Positions 25,105 to 35,241 are shown, counted from the first letter of the stretch. The stretch is DNA of 64,000 nucleotides from Haloimpatiens sp. FM7315 (GCA_041861885.1 JBGVUE010000001.1:2654001-2718000); one strand, 5' to 3'. Numbers and translations: made by a program. The notes: generated from the letters alone by a model not told the origin.

Positions 25105-26259
25105 TCACTCCCTTCTCATAGGAACTATATGTGTACCTTTATTTGAATAATGTATCTTAAATCTATTAGTACTCGTTTTTTCACCATTTTTATTATTAAC
25201 ATTAACACCAATATCTCTATCAACTTTAATAATTTCTTTTTTATCCCATTCATCATTAGAATTAAATCTTATTTCCCCAGTACCAGCATACTTATTAACA
25301 AGCTCCTGTATTTCTTCTAAAGATATAGTCAAATAACTTCTACCTTCAATATAATTATTATGTCCTATTATATGTTTTCCTTGTTTCCCTTCTAATATTT
25401 TTAGAGGATATTCACCATTTTTTATATCATTTATTACATTTTGGGTCTTATTTACTAAATCATCTTTATTATTAATTATACCATCTTTTGAACTTTTTAA
25501 CACAGTTTTTTCTTCAATTACTTTAGGTTTATTATTTTTTTCATCTTCAATAGTATAAAAACAATGACATAACGGATGCCTTGGCAGCTCTATTTTATCC
25601 TTAAAATCAAATACTTTATTGTGATCAGCCATACATTTATCACAAGTATTACATAAAGTTGCATTATATTTTACCTTTTTAACATCAGTTTCAATACAAA
25701 ATCTATCAAATGCATTACTGGAACATCTGGCTACTTCTGTTTCGGTTAATCTTTTAGCATTATAGGCATTAGTATTAAATGTTTTTTCAATATCCTTTTT
25801 TATTTTGTTAACATTTATCTTACCATCAAGAAACTGTTTAACTTGTTTATGCAGCCGTTCCCCCACTGCCTTCTCATTTTCCCAAACTCTAGTTGAAAAA
25901 TGTTTTCCTTTAAAATTATCATCTACAATTTTTTTAACATCCTTCAAATTTGCATTATAAGAATATAAACCAAAAGTGTTTTTTACAGTATTATTTAATA
26001 TTTTATTTATAATATGCTTTTGTGTACTGTTTTGGTTTTGCATATTGCCTTTAATTAGCTTGGACACCTTATTATATGCCTTGGATTTATTCTTCCTCTT
26101 AAGGCTCATTAGACCATCTAAAACAGTATAGGTTAAAATTATCATTGCTATCTCTTGGAGTAACTTATCCCTATTTTCTTTTTGTTCTTTGTAAACTTCC
26201 TTTAATTCCTCATTAGCTTCATCATATAATTCTTCAACAAACTTTTCTTCCTCTGTCAT
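25105..26259 (-). CDS. minor head protein (Mu gp30/SPP1 gp7-like) with C-terminal nuclease-toxin-like domain
   Basis: A 384-residue protein. Residues about 110-245 form the phage head morphogenesis domain: TETEVARCSSNAFDRF and the Cys/His knuckle CNTCDKCMADHNKVF ... LPRHPLCHC. Residues about 290-384 form a separate domain (LEGKQGKHIIGHNNYIEGRS, YAGTGEIRFNSNDEWDKKE, FKIHYSNKGTHIVPMRRE) that matches my recollection of the Ntox50/PBECR class of BECR-fold nuclease toxins fused to phage head proteins. Its candidate active residues are the early Lys/His and the final Ser/Lys/Thr/His set. It overlaps the portal gene by 1 bp. Confidence 0.82.
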   Translation of the reverse strand: MTEEEKFVEELYDEANEELKEVYKEQKENRDKLLQEIAMIILTYTVLDGLMSLKRKNKSKAYNKVSKLIKGNMQNQNSTQKHIINKILNNTVKNTFGLYSYNANLKDVKKIVDDNFKGKHFSTRVWENEKAVGERLHKQVKQFLDGKINVNKIKKDIEKTFNTNAYNAKRLTETEVARCSSNAFDRFCIETDVKKVKYNATLCNTCDKCMADHNKVFDFKDKIELPRHPLCHCFYTIEDEKNNKPKVIEEKTVLKSSKDGIINNKDDLVNKTQNVINDIKNGEYPLKILEGKQGKHIIGHNNYIEGRSYLTISLEEIQELVNKYAGTGEIRFNSNDEWDKKEIIKVDRDIGVNVNNKNGEKTSTNRFKIHYSNKGTHIVPMRRE

Positions 26260-27524
26260 TATTCATCACCTATAACATCATCCAAACTCATTGGATTTTC
26301 TTTTTTTAGCTTTTCTATTTCATTCTTAGGATTTTCAATGAAACTCAATAAACTTAATCCAGTTTCGGTAGAAAGCTTATCTCCCAACTGTGCAATTATC
26401 TGACTAATCATCAAATCATCTTGAGGAATATTAGGAGTAAACTTAAGTTTTATATCTCTAAAGTCATATTTAATATTTTTAATTGCCTGTAAATATATAA
26501 ATAGAAATTTTAATCTTGTCTTTATACAATCAGCTATAGATTTTTGATTTAATTTGCACTTTTCTTCAAGAGATATAAGCCTGGATCTTAAAGCCAGGGA
26601 ACTTGTATTACTTTGCATTTTTTCATTGTTATTAATATGGCTTGATAATTGATACATTTTATCTTCTAGCGTATTAAGAGTATTTTGTATGAAACTATCA
26701 TTAATATTTTTAATAAGCCACGCTGCACTACCATTTTTATCTTTAATCTGCATTACACCAAGCTTTTTCATTTTAGGAATGTCTTTTTCATCTATGGCTA
26801 CCCCTGTAAGCACCATATAAGCATTTCTAAAATCACTTATTTCATTGCTTATATCAGATAAATTAGTTTCGTAGGCATCTTGAAGGCCTTTTATGTCTTT
26901 GTATAAAGTATCGTCTTTACCCTCTTCACTTAATTTAGCTACTCCAACTGGTACAGTTCCAAAAATATGTTTTGTAGCTGCTTTAACTTCCTCAAATTTA
27001 TCATTAAAATGCAATATTTGTTTATCTGTATACACGTCAATATAAATTGTATCATCAAATCTAAGCTTATAAGAGTGCATAAAAAAAGATATGTTACTAA
27101 AATCATCTATAGCAGCATACCCTTCCCGTGGGCTTATTATTTTACTAGAAAATTGTCCTTCTTTATCTACATAATATAATTCATATGCAAGTGAATATAT
27201 AAGCATATTTTTTGCTAAATTACTGTCATGTCCTTCGCTCCAGTGATCTAAATAATAATCTATATTATTTAATATATTTTTATTTCCGGATTTACTTATA
27301 TAAGTTACATCATTCCCTACACTGTAACTTACTTCCTCTTTAATAAATTTCTTTATAAAGTTAGTATTTGTTTTATTATTGGACCTTTCAGTAACCATCT
27401 TATAATTAGCCATAGCATCTGTATTGCCTTTATAATAATTGTACATTTTACCATAAGTAGCTTTATTATTTGTATATTCTTCATATGCTTTTTTAAGTAA
27501 ATCTATATCTATAATTTTAGTCAC
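26259..27524 (-). CDS. portal protein (SPP1 gp6-like)
   Basis: A 421-residue portal of the SPP1 Gp6 family: YYKGNTDAMANYKMVTERSN near the N terminus, FIKKFIKEEVSYSVGNDVTY, then HIFGTVPVGVAKLSEEGKDD and a C-terminal NIPQDDLMISQIIAQLGDKL. Forms the dodecameric DNA entry ring. Between large terminase and minor head genes, as usual. Confidence 0.9.
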   Translation of the reverse strand: MTKIIDIDLLKKAYEEYTNNKATYGKMYNYYKGNTDAMANYKMVTERSNNKTNTNFIKKFIKEEVSYSVGNDVTYISKSGNKNILNNIDYYLDHWSEGHDSNLAKNMLIYSLAYELYYVDKEGQFSSKIISPREGYAAIDDFSNISFFMHSYKLRFDDTIYIDVYTDKQILHFNDKFEEVKAATKHIFGTVPVGVAKLSEEGKDDTLYKDIKGLQDAYETNLSDISNEISDFRNAYMVLTGVAIDEKDIPKMKKLGVMQIKDKNGSAAWLIKNINDSFIQNTLNTLEDKMYQLSSHINNNEKMQSNTSSLALRSRLISLEEKCKLNQKSIADCIKTRLKFLFIYLQAIKNIKYDFRDIKLKFTPNIPQDDLMISQIIAQLGDKLSTETGLSLLSFIENPKNEIEKLKKENPMSLDDVIGDE

Positions 27525-27527
27525 CTC

Positions 27528-29260
27528 CTACAAACCAAATTTTCTTCTATCAAGTAATTGTACATTTTGTATTACTTCTATATTATCAATCCTATTACTA
27601 AATTCGCTTGTTATATCTGGTGCATCATCATGTGTACTATATTTTTGTCCTCTAAAATCTAATACTTGGTTAATAAATTCTTCATCTTCCTCAGCAAAAA
27701 TAATCTGTCCTTTATTCATGTAAGGAATAATTGTAGAAATTTTATCATCTTTATTTTTCTTCTGCATTTCATTAATTATAGTAATGTTCCTACAACTTAG
27801 CACTGGATCAGCTTTTATTTTATTTTCAATAGCATTTGCATCAGCACCATTGAAAGTATTTTTTTCAATATATAAGTGTGTTATATCAGAATACCCCTTC
27901 AATAAATCAATAGCATGATCTATATACTTATCAAAATTTGTACGAGCATTAATTTTTGCTAGTTCTGCATGTCTACAATACTTCAAATTATTTTCAGCCA
28001 TAGAACCAACTAAAAAAGCACTATAATCGTTCTTCTTACCTCCACCAGAAGCAGGATCTATTAAAAGCATAGTTTTTGTAAAAGAATGTGTTTCTATATC
28101 AACACGTTTTTCAGTAGCAACTGTCTTAAACCACTTTTCTCCTATCGAATTTACATCACCCTGTACTTCTTGCTTAAATGATGCTGGATTTTCATAATAT
28201 GAAAGTGCTATATCCAAGCAATCCCAAAATTCACCCCACAATAAAGGGAACTGCATTTCCTTTTCATGCTCATAATAAAACTCTTTAGCATCTTCTAATT
28301 TATTTTTATTTTTAAAATTAAAAAGAATATTTTTAAATTGTTTCCATAAACCAGTATTAAAATAATTATCTATATCATTTAAAAGTACACCCTTATCATT
28401 TTTAAACTTCCACGTTGGTTGTTTCATAAGTCTGCTATAGAAACATTCTTTATGCTGCAATGTTCCAAGAGCAATTAATGTTGTTCCTTTTTTTACTGTT
28501 TTGCCATTACGAATTACAGCTTTCTGAACTGCAAACTTAACATCATCACTATAACGCTTCCATTTCTTTGCCCTAGCTTCTTCTGTCCTTACATCATCTT
28601 CACTTTGGTAATCATCTAAAATTATCAAGTCTGGTCTGCAATTCTGATATTTTCTTCCTCTCATAGGACTAGCAGAAGAAATAGCTTCTATAAAAGTTTT
28701 ATTAGTAAATTCAAGCTGTGTAGAATTACAAATATATCTTTTATCTTTATCATTAAGTAATTTTCCAAATGCTTTCTCAATATACTTATTCTCAAGGAAT
28801 GTATTTTTAATATCTTTTATAAATTTTTCAGCAGTTGAACCTATATCAGAACATATCAAAGAATATTTTTTTAATTTATAACAATGACACCACATTACAG
28901 GTCCAAAGTTACCAAATGCACTCTTACCAGTACCTCTTGGAAGTATTCTCCCAATCTGATCAGAACCATTCCCAATTATACTATCCTGTATATCTTTCCA
29001 AATCTGTTTATGTACATCTGCAATAGGAGCAGCAGCATTATTTTCTTTTGGTAAAAAAGTATCTTGTAAAAAATACATACAAAAAACTCGAGAGACATTC
29101 TCCCGAGTTGCCAAGCTAAGCCATGATAACCAAATAAATTAGAACTATTATTTAAAATAAGTTTTTCTGCTTCATCTTCTGGATCATCAGCTCCAGCAAT
29201 ATTAAATTGTTTTGTAAGATATTTAAATAATAAATATCTATTTTCTTGGTCCTCTGTCAT
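27528..29260 (-). CDS. terminase large subunit (frame broken at A6 run)
   Basis: About 577 residues when the A run 29081-29086 is one base longer. N-terminal ATPase: Walker A-like RILPRGTGKSAFGNF, Walker B DLIILDDYQSEDD. C-terminal nuclease: LLIDPASGGGKKNDYSAF with catalytic Asp, then DAPDITSEFSNR. It packages DNA into the prohead. The first 60 residues come from the frame starting at 29260 and the rest from the second frame; both are typical terminase sequence. I consider the break an error. Confidence 0.9.
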
Positions 29261-29286
29261 GAACTCACCTCTAATTATATTTTAAT

Positions 29287-29314
29287 AAAAAAAGAGCCCT
29301 TATGAGCTCTTTTT
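29287..29314. terminator. terminator after the membrane-protein gene
   Basis: AAAGAGCTC/GGGCTCTTT hairpin followed by T on the minus strand, overlapping the last codons of the gene at 29300. It separates the two-gene cassette from the large terminase. Confidence 0.65.
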
Positions 29315-29854
29315 GCTATTTATATTATTACTAAAAGGTTTATTTGAATCTATTTTTTCAATTTCATTTTTCTTGAATATATCTTCTTCGTATTGCATTA
29401 CAAGAAATATTTTCATCATAAATGAAGCTACTCTAATTAGGCACAATAAAAAACTTGAAAAAATCATAACAAATCCAGCGAGTTCTATTTTGGGTACCAT
29501 ACACTTATTATCAACTGAATATCCTAAGTAAAAACTATATACTATAACCAAAGTGCCAATTAATATTGATGCCATAAAATACTCTACAATTAACTTTAAG
29601 AGTTCTTTTTTATTCAGAAATTTCATTATAGGTTTTTGTGTTAATCCTACAAAAACCGTAATTGCTGTTATAACAAACCCTATATAAGTTGATGAGAAGG
29701 TTATTGCTGAGTTTAAAATAAATTCTAACCTTATTACTTTATAAGCTCCAGTTTTTCTTGATAAAATAAGCATACCTATAAATATAGAAATAGCATATGG
29801 ATAAAATTTTTCTAAAAGTCTTCTCATCAAATCACCTTTCTTATTTGAATTCAC
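29300..29854 (-). CDS. four-TM membrane protein of a two-gene cassette
   Basis: A 184-residue protein with hydrophobic segments at about 14-32, 49-71, 88-110 and 124-148, then a polar C-terminal tail. The second span reads ITFSSTYIGFVITAITVFVG. It overlaps the upstream 298-residue gene by 14 bp, so the two are made together. It sits between the terminase subunits, where no membrane protein is needed for packaging. I do not recognise the family. A membrane effector or superinfection-exclusion role is inference. Confidence 0.7.
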   Translation of the reverse strand: MNSNKKGDLMRRLLEKFYPYAISIFIGMLILSRKTGAYKVIRLEFILNSAITFSSTYIGFVITAITVFVGLTQKPIMKFLNKKELLKLIVEYFMASILIGTLVIVYSFYLGYSVDNKCMVPKIELAGFVMIFSSFLLCLIRVASFMMKIFLVMQYEEDIFKKNEIEKIDSNKPFSNNINSKKSS

Positions 29855-30737
29855 CTTTTTCTAATCTTGTCAAGTACTTTGCTCTTAATATTGGGTATAC
29901 CCTCTCATGTGTAAGTGGCATATCTCTATCAACTTCAAAATTATCTGAATCCTTTAATCTGTCATCAAACAAATCTATCTTTTCAACTTTAGTATCATCT
30001 ACATCTCTTACATTTGCTTTTAATTTTGTGGTAGCACTATTTTTATATAATTGACCAATTGTTTCTTCTGATAATCCTGGTGCTAAACTTCTATCTCTTT
30101 TTGCATTTCCTACAGATATTTCTATTTTAACATTAGTACCACCGAACTTTAATAAATTATTCAACGTCTTTCCTAGTCCAGATTCCGTATCAACTCCATC
30201 TAAGTCCTTAATTGCTAACCCTATTTCCATTTTCCTAAATATTTTATCCTTTTTTATTTTATCTATACCTTTTTTATTACCGATTATTGGTTTTAATTTT
30301 ATTTTAGGATTACCATCTATACAACTATTTAAATATTCTTCCACACCTGAAGGTGGTATAGCATTAAAATTTCTTTGTACACATAATACATAATTAATTT
30401 TATCATATAATAGTGAAACAGATTCACCTATATATTCTCCATCCTCCAATTTAAATATTTCATATGTTCCATCATCTTTTGCTAACCCAGGTGGCGCGAC
30501 TTCTCTTAATCTTAATAACTGAATTTCCCATATAGAATTGTTTTCATCAAAAACAACATTTTGAAGTCTAGCTTTTTCTCCTCTATAAGTGTATGTAGTA
30601 TCTTTTGCAGATATTCTGCTTGCTTTATCAAATATTACATTTAGATCAAACTTTTTCTCTTGAATTTTGCTTTGATTTTCTTCTTCAACTTCACACCAAA
30701 CTTCAAAATAATCAAATTGCACCGTTTTTTTACTCAT
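29841..30737 (-). CDS. soluble partner of the two-gene cassette (DUF6731-like)
   Basis: A 298-residue soluble protein. It begins KKTVQFDYFEVWCEVEEENQ and contains LQNVVFDENNSIWEIQLLRL, KINYVLCVQRNFNAIPPSGV and KLKPIIGNKKGIDKI. From memory it resembles a family of unknown function (DUF6731) found in prophages and islands. A GGGGGG site precedes the ATG. Because it is coupled to a membrane protein, it may be the sensing or regulatory half of a pair. No catalytic motif is obvious. Confidence 0.65.
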   Translation of the reverse strand: MSKKTVQFDYFEVWCEVEEENQSKIQEKKFDLNVIFDKASRISAKDTTYTYRGEKARLQNVVFDENNSIWEIQLLRLREVAPPGLAKDDGTYEIFKLEDGEYIGESVSLLYDKINYVLCVQRNFNAIPPSGVEEYLNSCIDGNPKIKLKPIIGNKKGIDKIKKDKIFRKMEIGLAIKDLDGVDTESGLGKTLNNLLKFGGTNVKIEISVGNAKRDRSLAPGLSEETIGQLYKNSATTKLKANVRDVDDTKVEKIDLFDDRLKDSDNFEVDRDMPLTHERVYPILRAKYLTRLEKGEFK

Positions 30738-30836
30738 AATGACCCCCCTAAAGTATGTTGATATAAATACTTCTACATTTTAGGAGAATTTCCTCTATAA
30801 TTGTTGAATTTTACCTCTAATTCTTTTATATTTTCT

Positions 30837-31127
30837 TTAGTTCATACACTTTTCAATATCAGCATAAGGTTCAAGTGTGAGTTCCAATACTTCACATTTT
30901 CTATATCTATCACATGCTGGATTACCGAATAGACAAGCACACTTTAAAATACTTTTGTTCCATCTAGTATTAAATTTATATTTTTTACTCACACTATCAC
31001 CTTCTTGATTTTTAAAAATATTATAGAAAATATAGAACCCAATACCGCCCTTTTTAGTTTCCCATAATTTAGAATGTACCCCCTGCATATCAACTTCGCT
31101 AAATTTTGATTTAGCGAAGTTACGCAT
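30837..31127 (-). CDS. Cys-containing hypothetical protein (96 aa)
   Basis: The protein has several Cys (KCACLFGNPACDRYRKCEVL) that could bind a metal, after a basic N terminus. It is between the small terminase and the two-gene cassette. No family recognised; may be part of the accessory insertion. Confidence 0.55.
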   Translation of the reverse strand: MRNFAKSKFSEVDMQGVHSKLWETKKGGIGFYIFYNIFKNQEGDSVSKKYKFNTRWNKSILKCACLFGNPACDRYRKCEVLELTLEPYADIEKCMN

Positions 31128-31157
31128 AAGTGTAAAAGTCTCTGTAACACGTTGGTA

Positions 31158-31574
31158 TCACTTGATTTTGCGTAGTTTCTTAAATCTATTTAGTTCTTCT
31201 TTTAACTCATTATCATCAATATTATCTTCCTTATCCTCTGTATTATTTTCCAATACATTAGTAGGATTTCCATAAATTCTATTGATTAAATACTGATTAG
31301 CAGCGAGACATACTCGTTTATCGCTATTATCCTGTGCCAATTCTTTTATATTCCCAATATAAGTAGTAAGATCCTTAAGAATAAGTTGGTTGCCTTGGTT
31401 AGACAACTCACGCTTACGCCTGTCAAGCTCAGCCTTAACGTTATCCTTACCCATCCATGCATATATAGTATTTCTAGTAACACTCAACTTCTTAGCTATA
31501 TCCGTTATATTCTCGCCTTCTATCAGCATTGTAACCATATCACTTTGCTTTACTGTTAACACATCATAAGCCAT
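31158..31574 (-). CDS. terminase small subunit (HTH type)
   Basis: A 138-residue protein whose N-terminal helix-turn-helix (MVTMLIEGENITDIAKKLSV, TRNTIYAWMG) is that of phBC6A51-like small terminases. A helical oligomerisation region follows (LTTYIGNIKELAQDNSDKRV). It should bind the packaging site and recruit the large subunit. Confidence 0.82.
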   Translation of the reverse strand: MAYDVLTVKQSDMVTMLIEGENITDIAKKLSVTRNTIYAWMGKDNVKAELDRRKRELSNQGNQLILKDLTTYIGNIKELAQDNSDKRVCLAANQYLINRIYGNPTNVLENNTEDKEDNIDDNELKEELNRFKKLRKIK

Positions 31575-31611
31575 AAGTTCACCTCCTTAGCAACTACACA
31601 TTAATTACACT

Positions 31612-31645
31612 AAAAAAGACACCTAGCATTTAACTAAGTGCCTCT
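31612..31645 (-). terminator. terminator of the early/regulatory operon
   Basis: AGGCACTTAG and CTAGGTGTCT pair with two wobbles and are followed by T6 on the minus strand, between the late-regulator gene and the small terminase. Confidence 0.6.
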
Positions 31646-31741
31646 TGATCTATATTTCCTATGATACTATTATATAGCCTTAAACCACTTCAAAATAGTA
31701 TTGTTTTAATAACATAATAATTAAATAATAATACAATAATA

Positions 31742-32185
31742 CTAAAATAATAATTCTGATATTTTGCTTATTATCTTTCTCCTTACCTTAATACAATTAT
31801 CTACTGATTGATTAAGTTCCTGTGCTATACTTGTCCAGCTCTTAGTTGGTTTACTAAAATATCTTAACTCAACTAATTTCTTTTCCTCATATTCTAATAG
31901 CTCCATAACCTTATTAATCAATTCTTTTTCATTTATTCTATTTTCTTTTTCTCTTTGCAATAGATCTATTTCTTTTTGAATATGTTCTTCTCTCCTAATA
32001 ACTTCATTCTCTACCTCTGAATTAAACTTATTTGTCTTGCCAGTTCTTTCTCCATACTCCATTGCCTTAAGGCTTATATCATTCTTTAATCTTTTTATTT
32101 TAATATCTGCTAACTGGTTTAATATATTTATATCTTTATAATTATATAAATGATATTCTGTTCTTTTAAATTTATTTTCTTCCAT
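31742..32185 (-). CDS. sigma-70 region 4-like phage late regulator (RinA/ArpU type)
   Basis: A 147-residue protein, helical in the first 90 residues, with a C-terminal HTH (EEKKLVELRYFSKPTKSWTS, IAQELNQSVDNCIKVRRKII). This is the ArpU/RinA-like class that activates late phage transcription. Position directly upstream of the terminase genes supports that role. Confidence 0.75.
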   Translation of the reverse strand: MEENKFKRTEYHLYNYKDINILNQLADIKIKRLKNDISLKAMEYGERTGKTNKFNSEVENEVIRREEHIQKEIDLLQREKENRINEKELINKVMELLEYEEKKLVELRYFSKPTKSWTSIAQELNQSVDNCIKVRRKIISKISELLF

Positions 32186-32195
32186 ATCTCCACTC

Positions 32196-32339
32196 CTAGC
32201 TGATTAAATTTTTTAGCTTTTTCTTTTCAGCTTCTAACTGTGCTTTAAACTTCCAATTCTTTTCATTTATAGCTTTTCTAATATCTATATCTATTTGTTT
32301 TATTCTTTCTGAATAAATATTTTCAAAATCTATCTTCAT
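32196..32339 (-). CDS. small helical protein (47 aa)
   Basis: MKIDFENIYSERIKQIDIDI and then a basic helix. The end is 10 bp before the start of the late-regulator gene, whose ribosome site (GGAGTGGAG) overlaps its stop. Function unknown. Confidence 0.55.
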   Translation of the reverse strand: MKIDFENIYSERIKQIDIDIRKAINEKNWKFKAQLEAEKKKLKNLIS

Positions 32340-32381
32340 AATTTATCATTCCTTATTTTGTAAATTTATAATTTTATTTTA

Positions 32382-32668
32382 AGGTAACATTTTTTATTTG
32401 CTTGAAATGTTACCTTTTCAATATGCTCTAACCTTAGTAATTCTAATATCTACATTATATTTTGTTTAGGTAACATTTTTGTAAAAACAATGTACCTATC
32501 TTTTATATATATAATTTAAAGTATATACATGTACGTATATTATTTTTATATTTATGTTACTTTGTTACTTATATAATATATTTATATAAAGAATATAGTA
32601 ATATCAATGCTTTCAGTAGGTAACATTTCAAGTAACATTAAGGTAACATATTTTTATTTTTGTTACCT
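32382..32668. repeat. GGTAACAT iterons beside the primase gene
   Basis: AGGTAACAT occurs at 32382, 32468, 32618 and 32641, and inverted at 32407. Variants (AAGTAACAT at 32630, ATGTTACTT at 32554, TTGTTACCT near 32660) bring the total to about eight. The region also holds a very A+T-rich stretch (32500-32590). It is non-coding apart from the last iterons, which overlap the end of the primase gene. Layout suggests a phage replication origin. Confidence 0.65.
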
Positions 32669-35241
32669 GTATTAAATGGAATGACTCTATCCTCTACGTC
32701 TGTGACATCCAAAAGCTCTGGCGGAACAATTGAATCTACTTTTAAACTTCTAAGCATTTCTACACTATAAGTATCAAATCTAATTACTTTCATATCCACT
32801 TTTATCAATTTATTGGATAATCCAGTTAAGTACCCAGCCTTTTGAGCCTGCTTTCTAAAGTCTTTCAGTTTTAATGGAATTAAATCAACACCTACCCTAT
32901 TGCAATGTTCATGAATCTCATTAATCATTTCTGAAGTTTTAATAAAAATTCCATCACCTCTATATTTAACAACATCCTCTGCATTAAATGCTCTTCCATC
33001 ATCAATCATATCGTTGTAAAGTACTATCATTTTTTCCACTAAACTTTGTGTATCACTGGCTCCTTCTAAAACTTCTTCCTTTATATTCTTTACTATGTGC
33101 TCATAAAAGTTATTTAGCTGTTTTAGTCCATGTTTCTCTAATAATTTATTAAAAATCATCATGCCACAAGCGATGTTAATTGCAGTATTTTGAGTTCTAT
33201 TTTTTAAATCTTTTATACTGTCCTTTGATATTTCTCTAAGCTCCTGGTATTCTTCTATTGACATTTCCAATACAGTTTCTATTAAACTTCTACCCAATTT
33301 ATTTAATAATTCTTCATTCTTAATTAGCCATTCCATTGCTTCAGTATTTTTCTCAGTTCTTTCTCTTCTGGATAAGTAAATTATGCAACTTCTCTCAATC
33401 AAGGCTTTTTCCTGATTCGGATAACTTTCCTCTCCTGCTATGATTATTGGTCTACCCAGATTAAAATCAGTTGTCTTTAAACTTTTATTTCCTTTACTTA
33501 TAGTGGCTCTATCATAAAGATTTCTAAGAGTTTCACTTATATTTCCTATTTTGTATCGGTCCATCATGCTTGGCTTAAATTCATCAAACAATGCTGGATA
33601 ATTTCCATCACTTAAACTTTTCATTAATGCAAAATTACTTATTAGTCCAATAGATTTAATATCTTTCTTAGGATAATTAAGCAATGGAGCAACTACATTT
33701 TCAAGGATTGTACTTTTACCACTTCCAGATTCACCAACTATAAGTAAATGGTGTAACTTCTGTTTTAACTTCTGGCACTGATATACTGCTAAATTATTTA
33801 TTACAGTTCCAATAATGCTTATGGACTTTTCTGGACCTGCAAATTTAAAAATATGATTAATAACTTCTTTTAATTCTTCCGTTGTTGTTTCTTCTACTTG
33901 CAGCACATCAGCATTGTTTCGGCCATCACTTTTTATATTCTCGTTCATTCCTTTTTCAGTTATGCTGCCATTGTTCTCTATAAAAATTAATTCTCCATTT
34001 CTTTCTATAAACTTAACGCCACCATAAACTTCTTCATTCTCTAAAGCAAAATATTTATTTATCCATCCTTTTAATCTGTTTAAATCTTCAACTCTTCCAC
34101 TAAACACAAGATCCATTGTGCCAAGAAAATTTTTAAAGCTTTTTACATCATCAAAAACTGAAGCTTTTCCTATCCTTTCAATTGTGTAACCAGTTATACT
34201 TTTAAAAACTAGTTTAATTCCTTCCTCTTCTTCATCTATAAATCTAATCCTAGTAGCACTAAGTAATCTAAAATCAGTAATATGTTTTATATTTTCTATT
34301 ATGTCCTCGCCTTTTTCCTTGAAAGTAGTTTTATATATTCCTCCATTATTTTGCTGAAGCTCATATTTATTTTTTATATCTAAACTTCTATTAAAGGCTG
34401 TAATTAAGTCTTTCTTATTATGGCCAACATCTATCCAATCAGTAACATCCTTGTTATCCCCCAAAGATTTCAATCCTGGAAGATTTATAAATTTAAACTC
34501 TTTACAATATTTTTTAAATGTGTTATAAACATTCCATTTATATGTTTCTCCAGCTTGTCCAGTGTCTCCTATTACATAAATTCTCATTCTATTATTTTTT
34601 AAAATATCTAATTCTTTACACCCTTTTAAGCTTGTAGCCACATAATTTCTATTCTTAAACATTGAATTGATTGTATTGGCATCTTTTTCACCTTCAACAA
34701 TAATAAGTACATCATTATTATTTATTGCTTTTAAGCTATTATATAGGTTATATGGAAGCTCAACATCTCCCCTTTTAGCAATCACCTTGTCCTTTTCCAA
34801 ATGATAATAAAAAAGTTGTTTTTTCCCTTCTTTGTTCACAAATTTAGCCTTAAAGTATACTATCTCATTTTTATCGTTCACAAATTTAAATATTCCCAGT
34901 AATTTTTGACCTTCTCTAAATTTAGATAACTCCCAATCTATATAATTTTTTACTTTTTCCTCTTGTAGTTCCTTTTCTGATTTTTCAACCTCAAGTCCTA
35001 AATATTCTCTTGCTGCTATATAATCTATATTTTTATATTTCATAATAAAATCAATAGCATCTCCACATGTTCCGCATCCAAAGCATTTAAAGAATTCTTT
35101 ATTAGTATTAGAGTTAAATTTAACCTTTAACGAAGGTGTTTTTTCATTATGAAAAGGGCACTTTATGTACCCTTGCTTGTTGAATTGTTCTCCTGTCTCC
35201 CGCTCTATTAACTCTTTTAAATCAATATCCTGTATATCCAA
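32638..35241 (-). CDS. phage primase-helicase (CHC2 zinc finger, TOPRIM, ATPase)
   Basis: An 867-residue protein. The zinc-binding domain is at about residues 20-65 (CPFHNEKTPSLK, FKCFGCGTCGDAIDF). TOPRIM follows at about 180-270 (VLIIVEGEKDAN, IYVIGDTGQAG). An AAA-type helicase-like ATPase lies near 510-600 (LLIVGESGSGKSTILENV, ALFDEFKPS). It would prime and unwind at the phage origin; the iterons at its 3' end fit that. Ribosome site AGGAGGTG upstream. Confidence 0.88.
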   Translation of the reverse strand: MDIQDIDLKELIERETGEQFNKQGYIKCPFHNEKTPSLKVKFNSNTNKEFFKCFGCGTCGDAIDFIMKYKNIDYIAAREYLGLEVEKSEKELQEEKVKNYIDWELSKFREGQKLLGIFKFVNDKNEIVYFKAKFVNKEGKKQLFYYHLEKDKVIAKRGDVELPYNLYNSLKAINNNDVLIIVEGEKDANTINSMFKNRNYVATSLKGCKELDILKNNRMRIYVIGDTGQAGETYKWNVYNTFKKYCKEFKFINLPGLKSLGDNKDVTDWIDVGHNKKDLITAFNRSLDIKNKYELQQNNGGIYKTTFKEKGEDIIENIKHITDFRLLSATRIRFIDEEEEGIKLVFKSITGYTIERIGKASVFDDVKSFKNFLGTMDLVFSGRVEDLNRLKGWINKYFALENEEVYGGVKFIERNGELIFIENNGSITEKGMNENIKSDGRNNADVLQVEETTTEELKEVINHIFKFAGPEKSISIIGTVINNLAVYQCQKLKQKLHHLLIVGESGSGKSTILENVVAPLLNYPKKDIKSIGLISNFALMKSLSDGNYPALFDEFKPSMMDRYKIGNISETLRNLYDRATISKGNKSLKTTDFNLGRPIIIAGEESYPNQEKALIERSCIIYLSRRERTEKNTEAMEWLIKNEELLNKLGRSLIETVLEMSIEEYQELREISKDSIKDLKNRTQNTAINIACGMMIFNKLLEKHGLKQLNNFYEHIVKNIKEEVLEGASDTQSLVEKMIVLYNDMIDDGRAFNAEDVVKYRGDGIFIKTSEMINEIHEHCNRVGVDLIPLKLKDFRKQAQKAGYLTGLSNKLIKVDMKVIRFDTYSVEMLRSLKVDSIVPPELLDVTDVEDRVIPFNTGNKNKNMLP

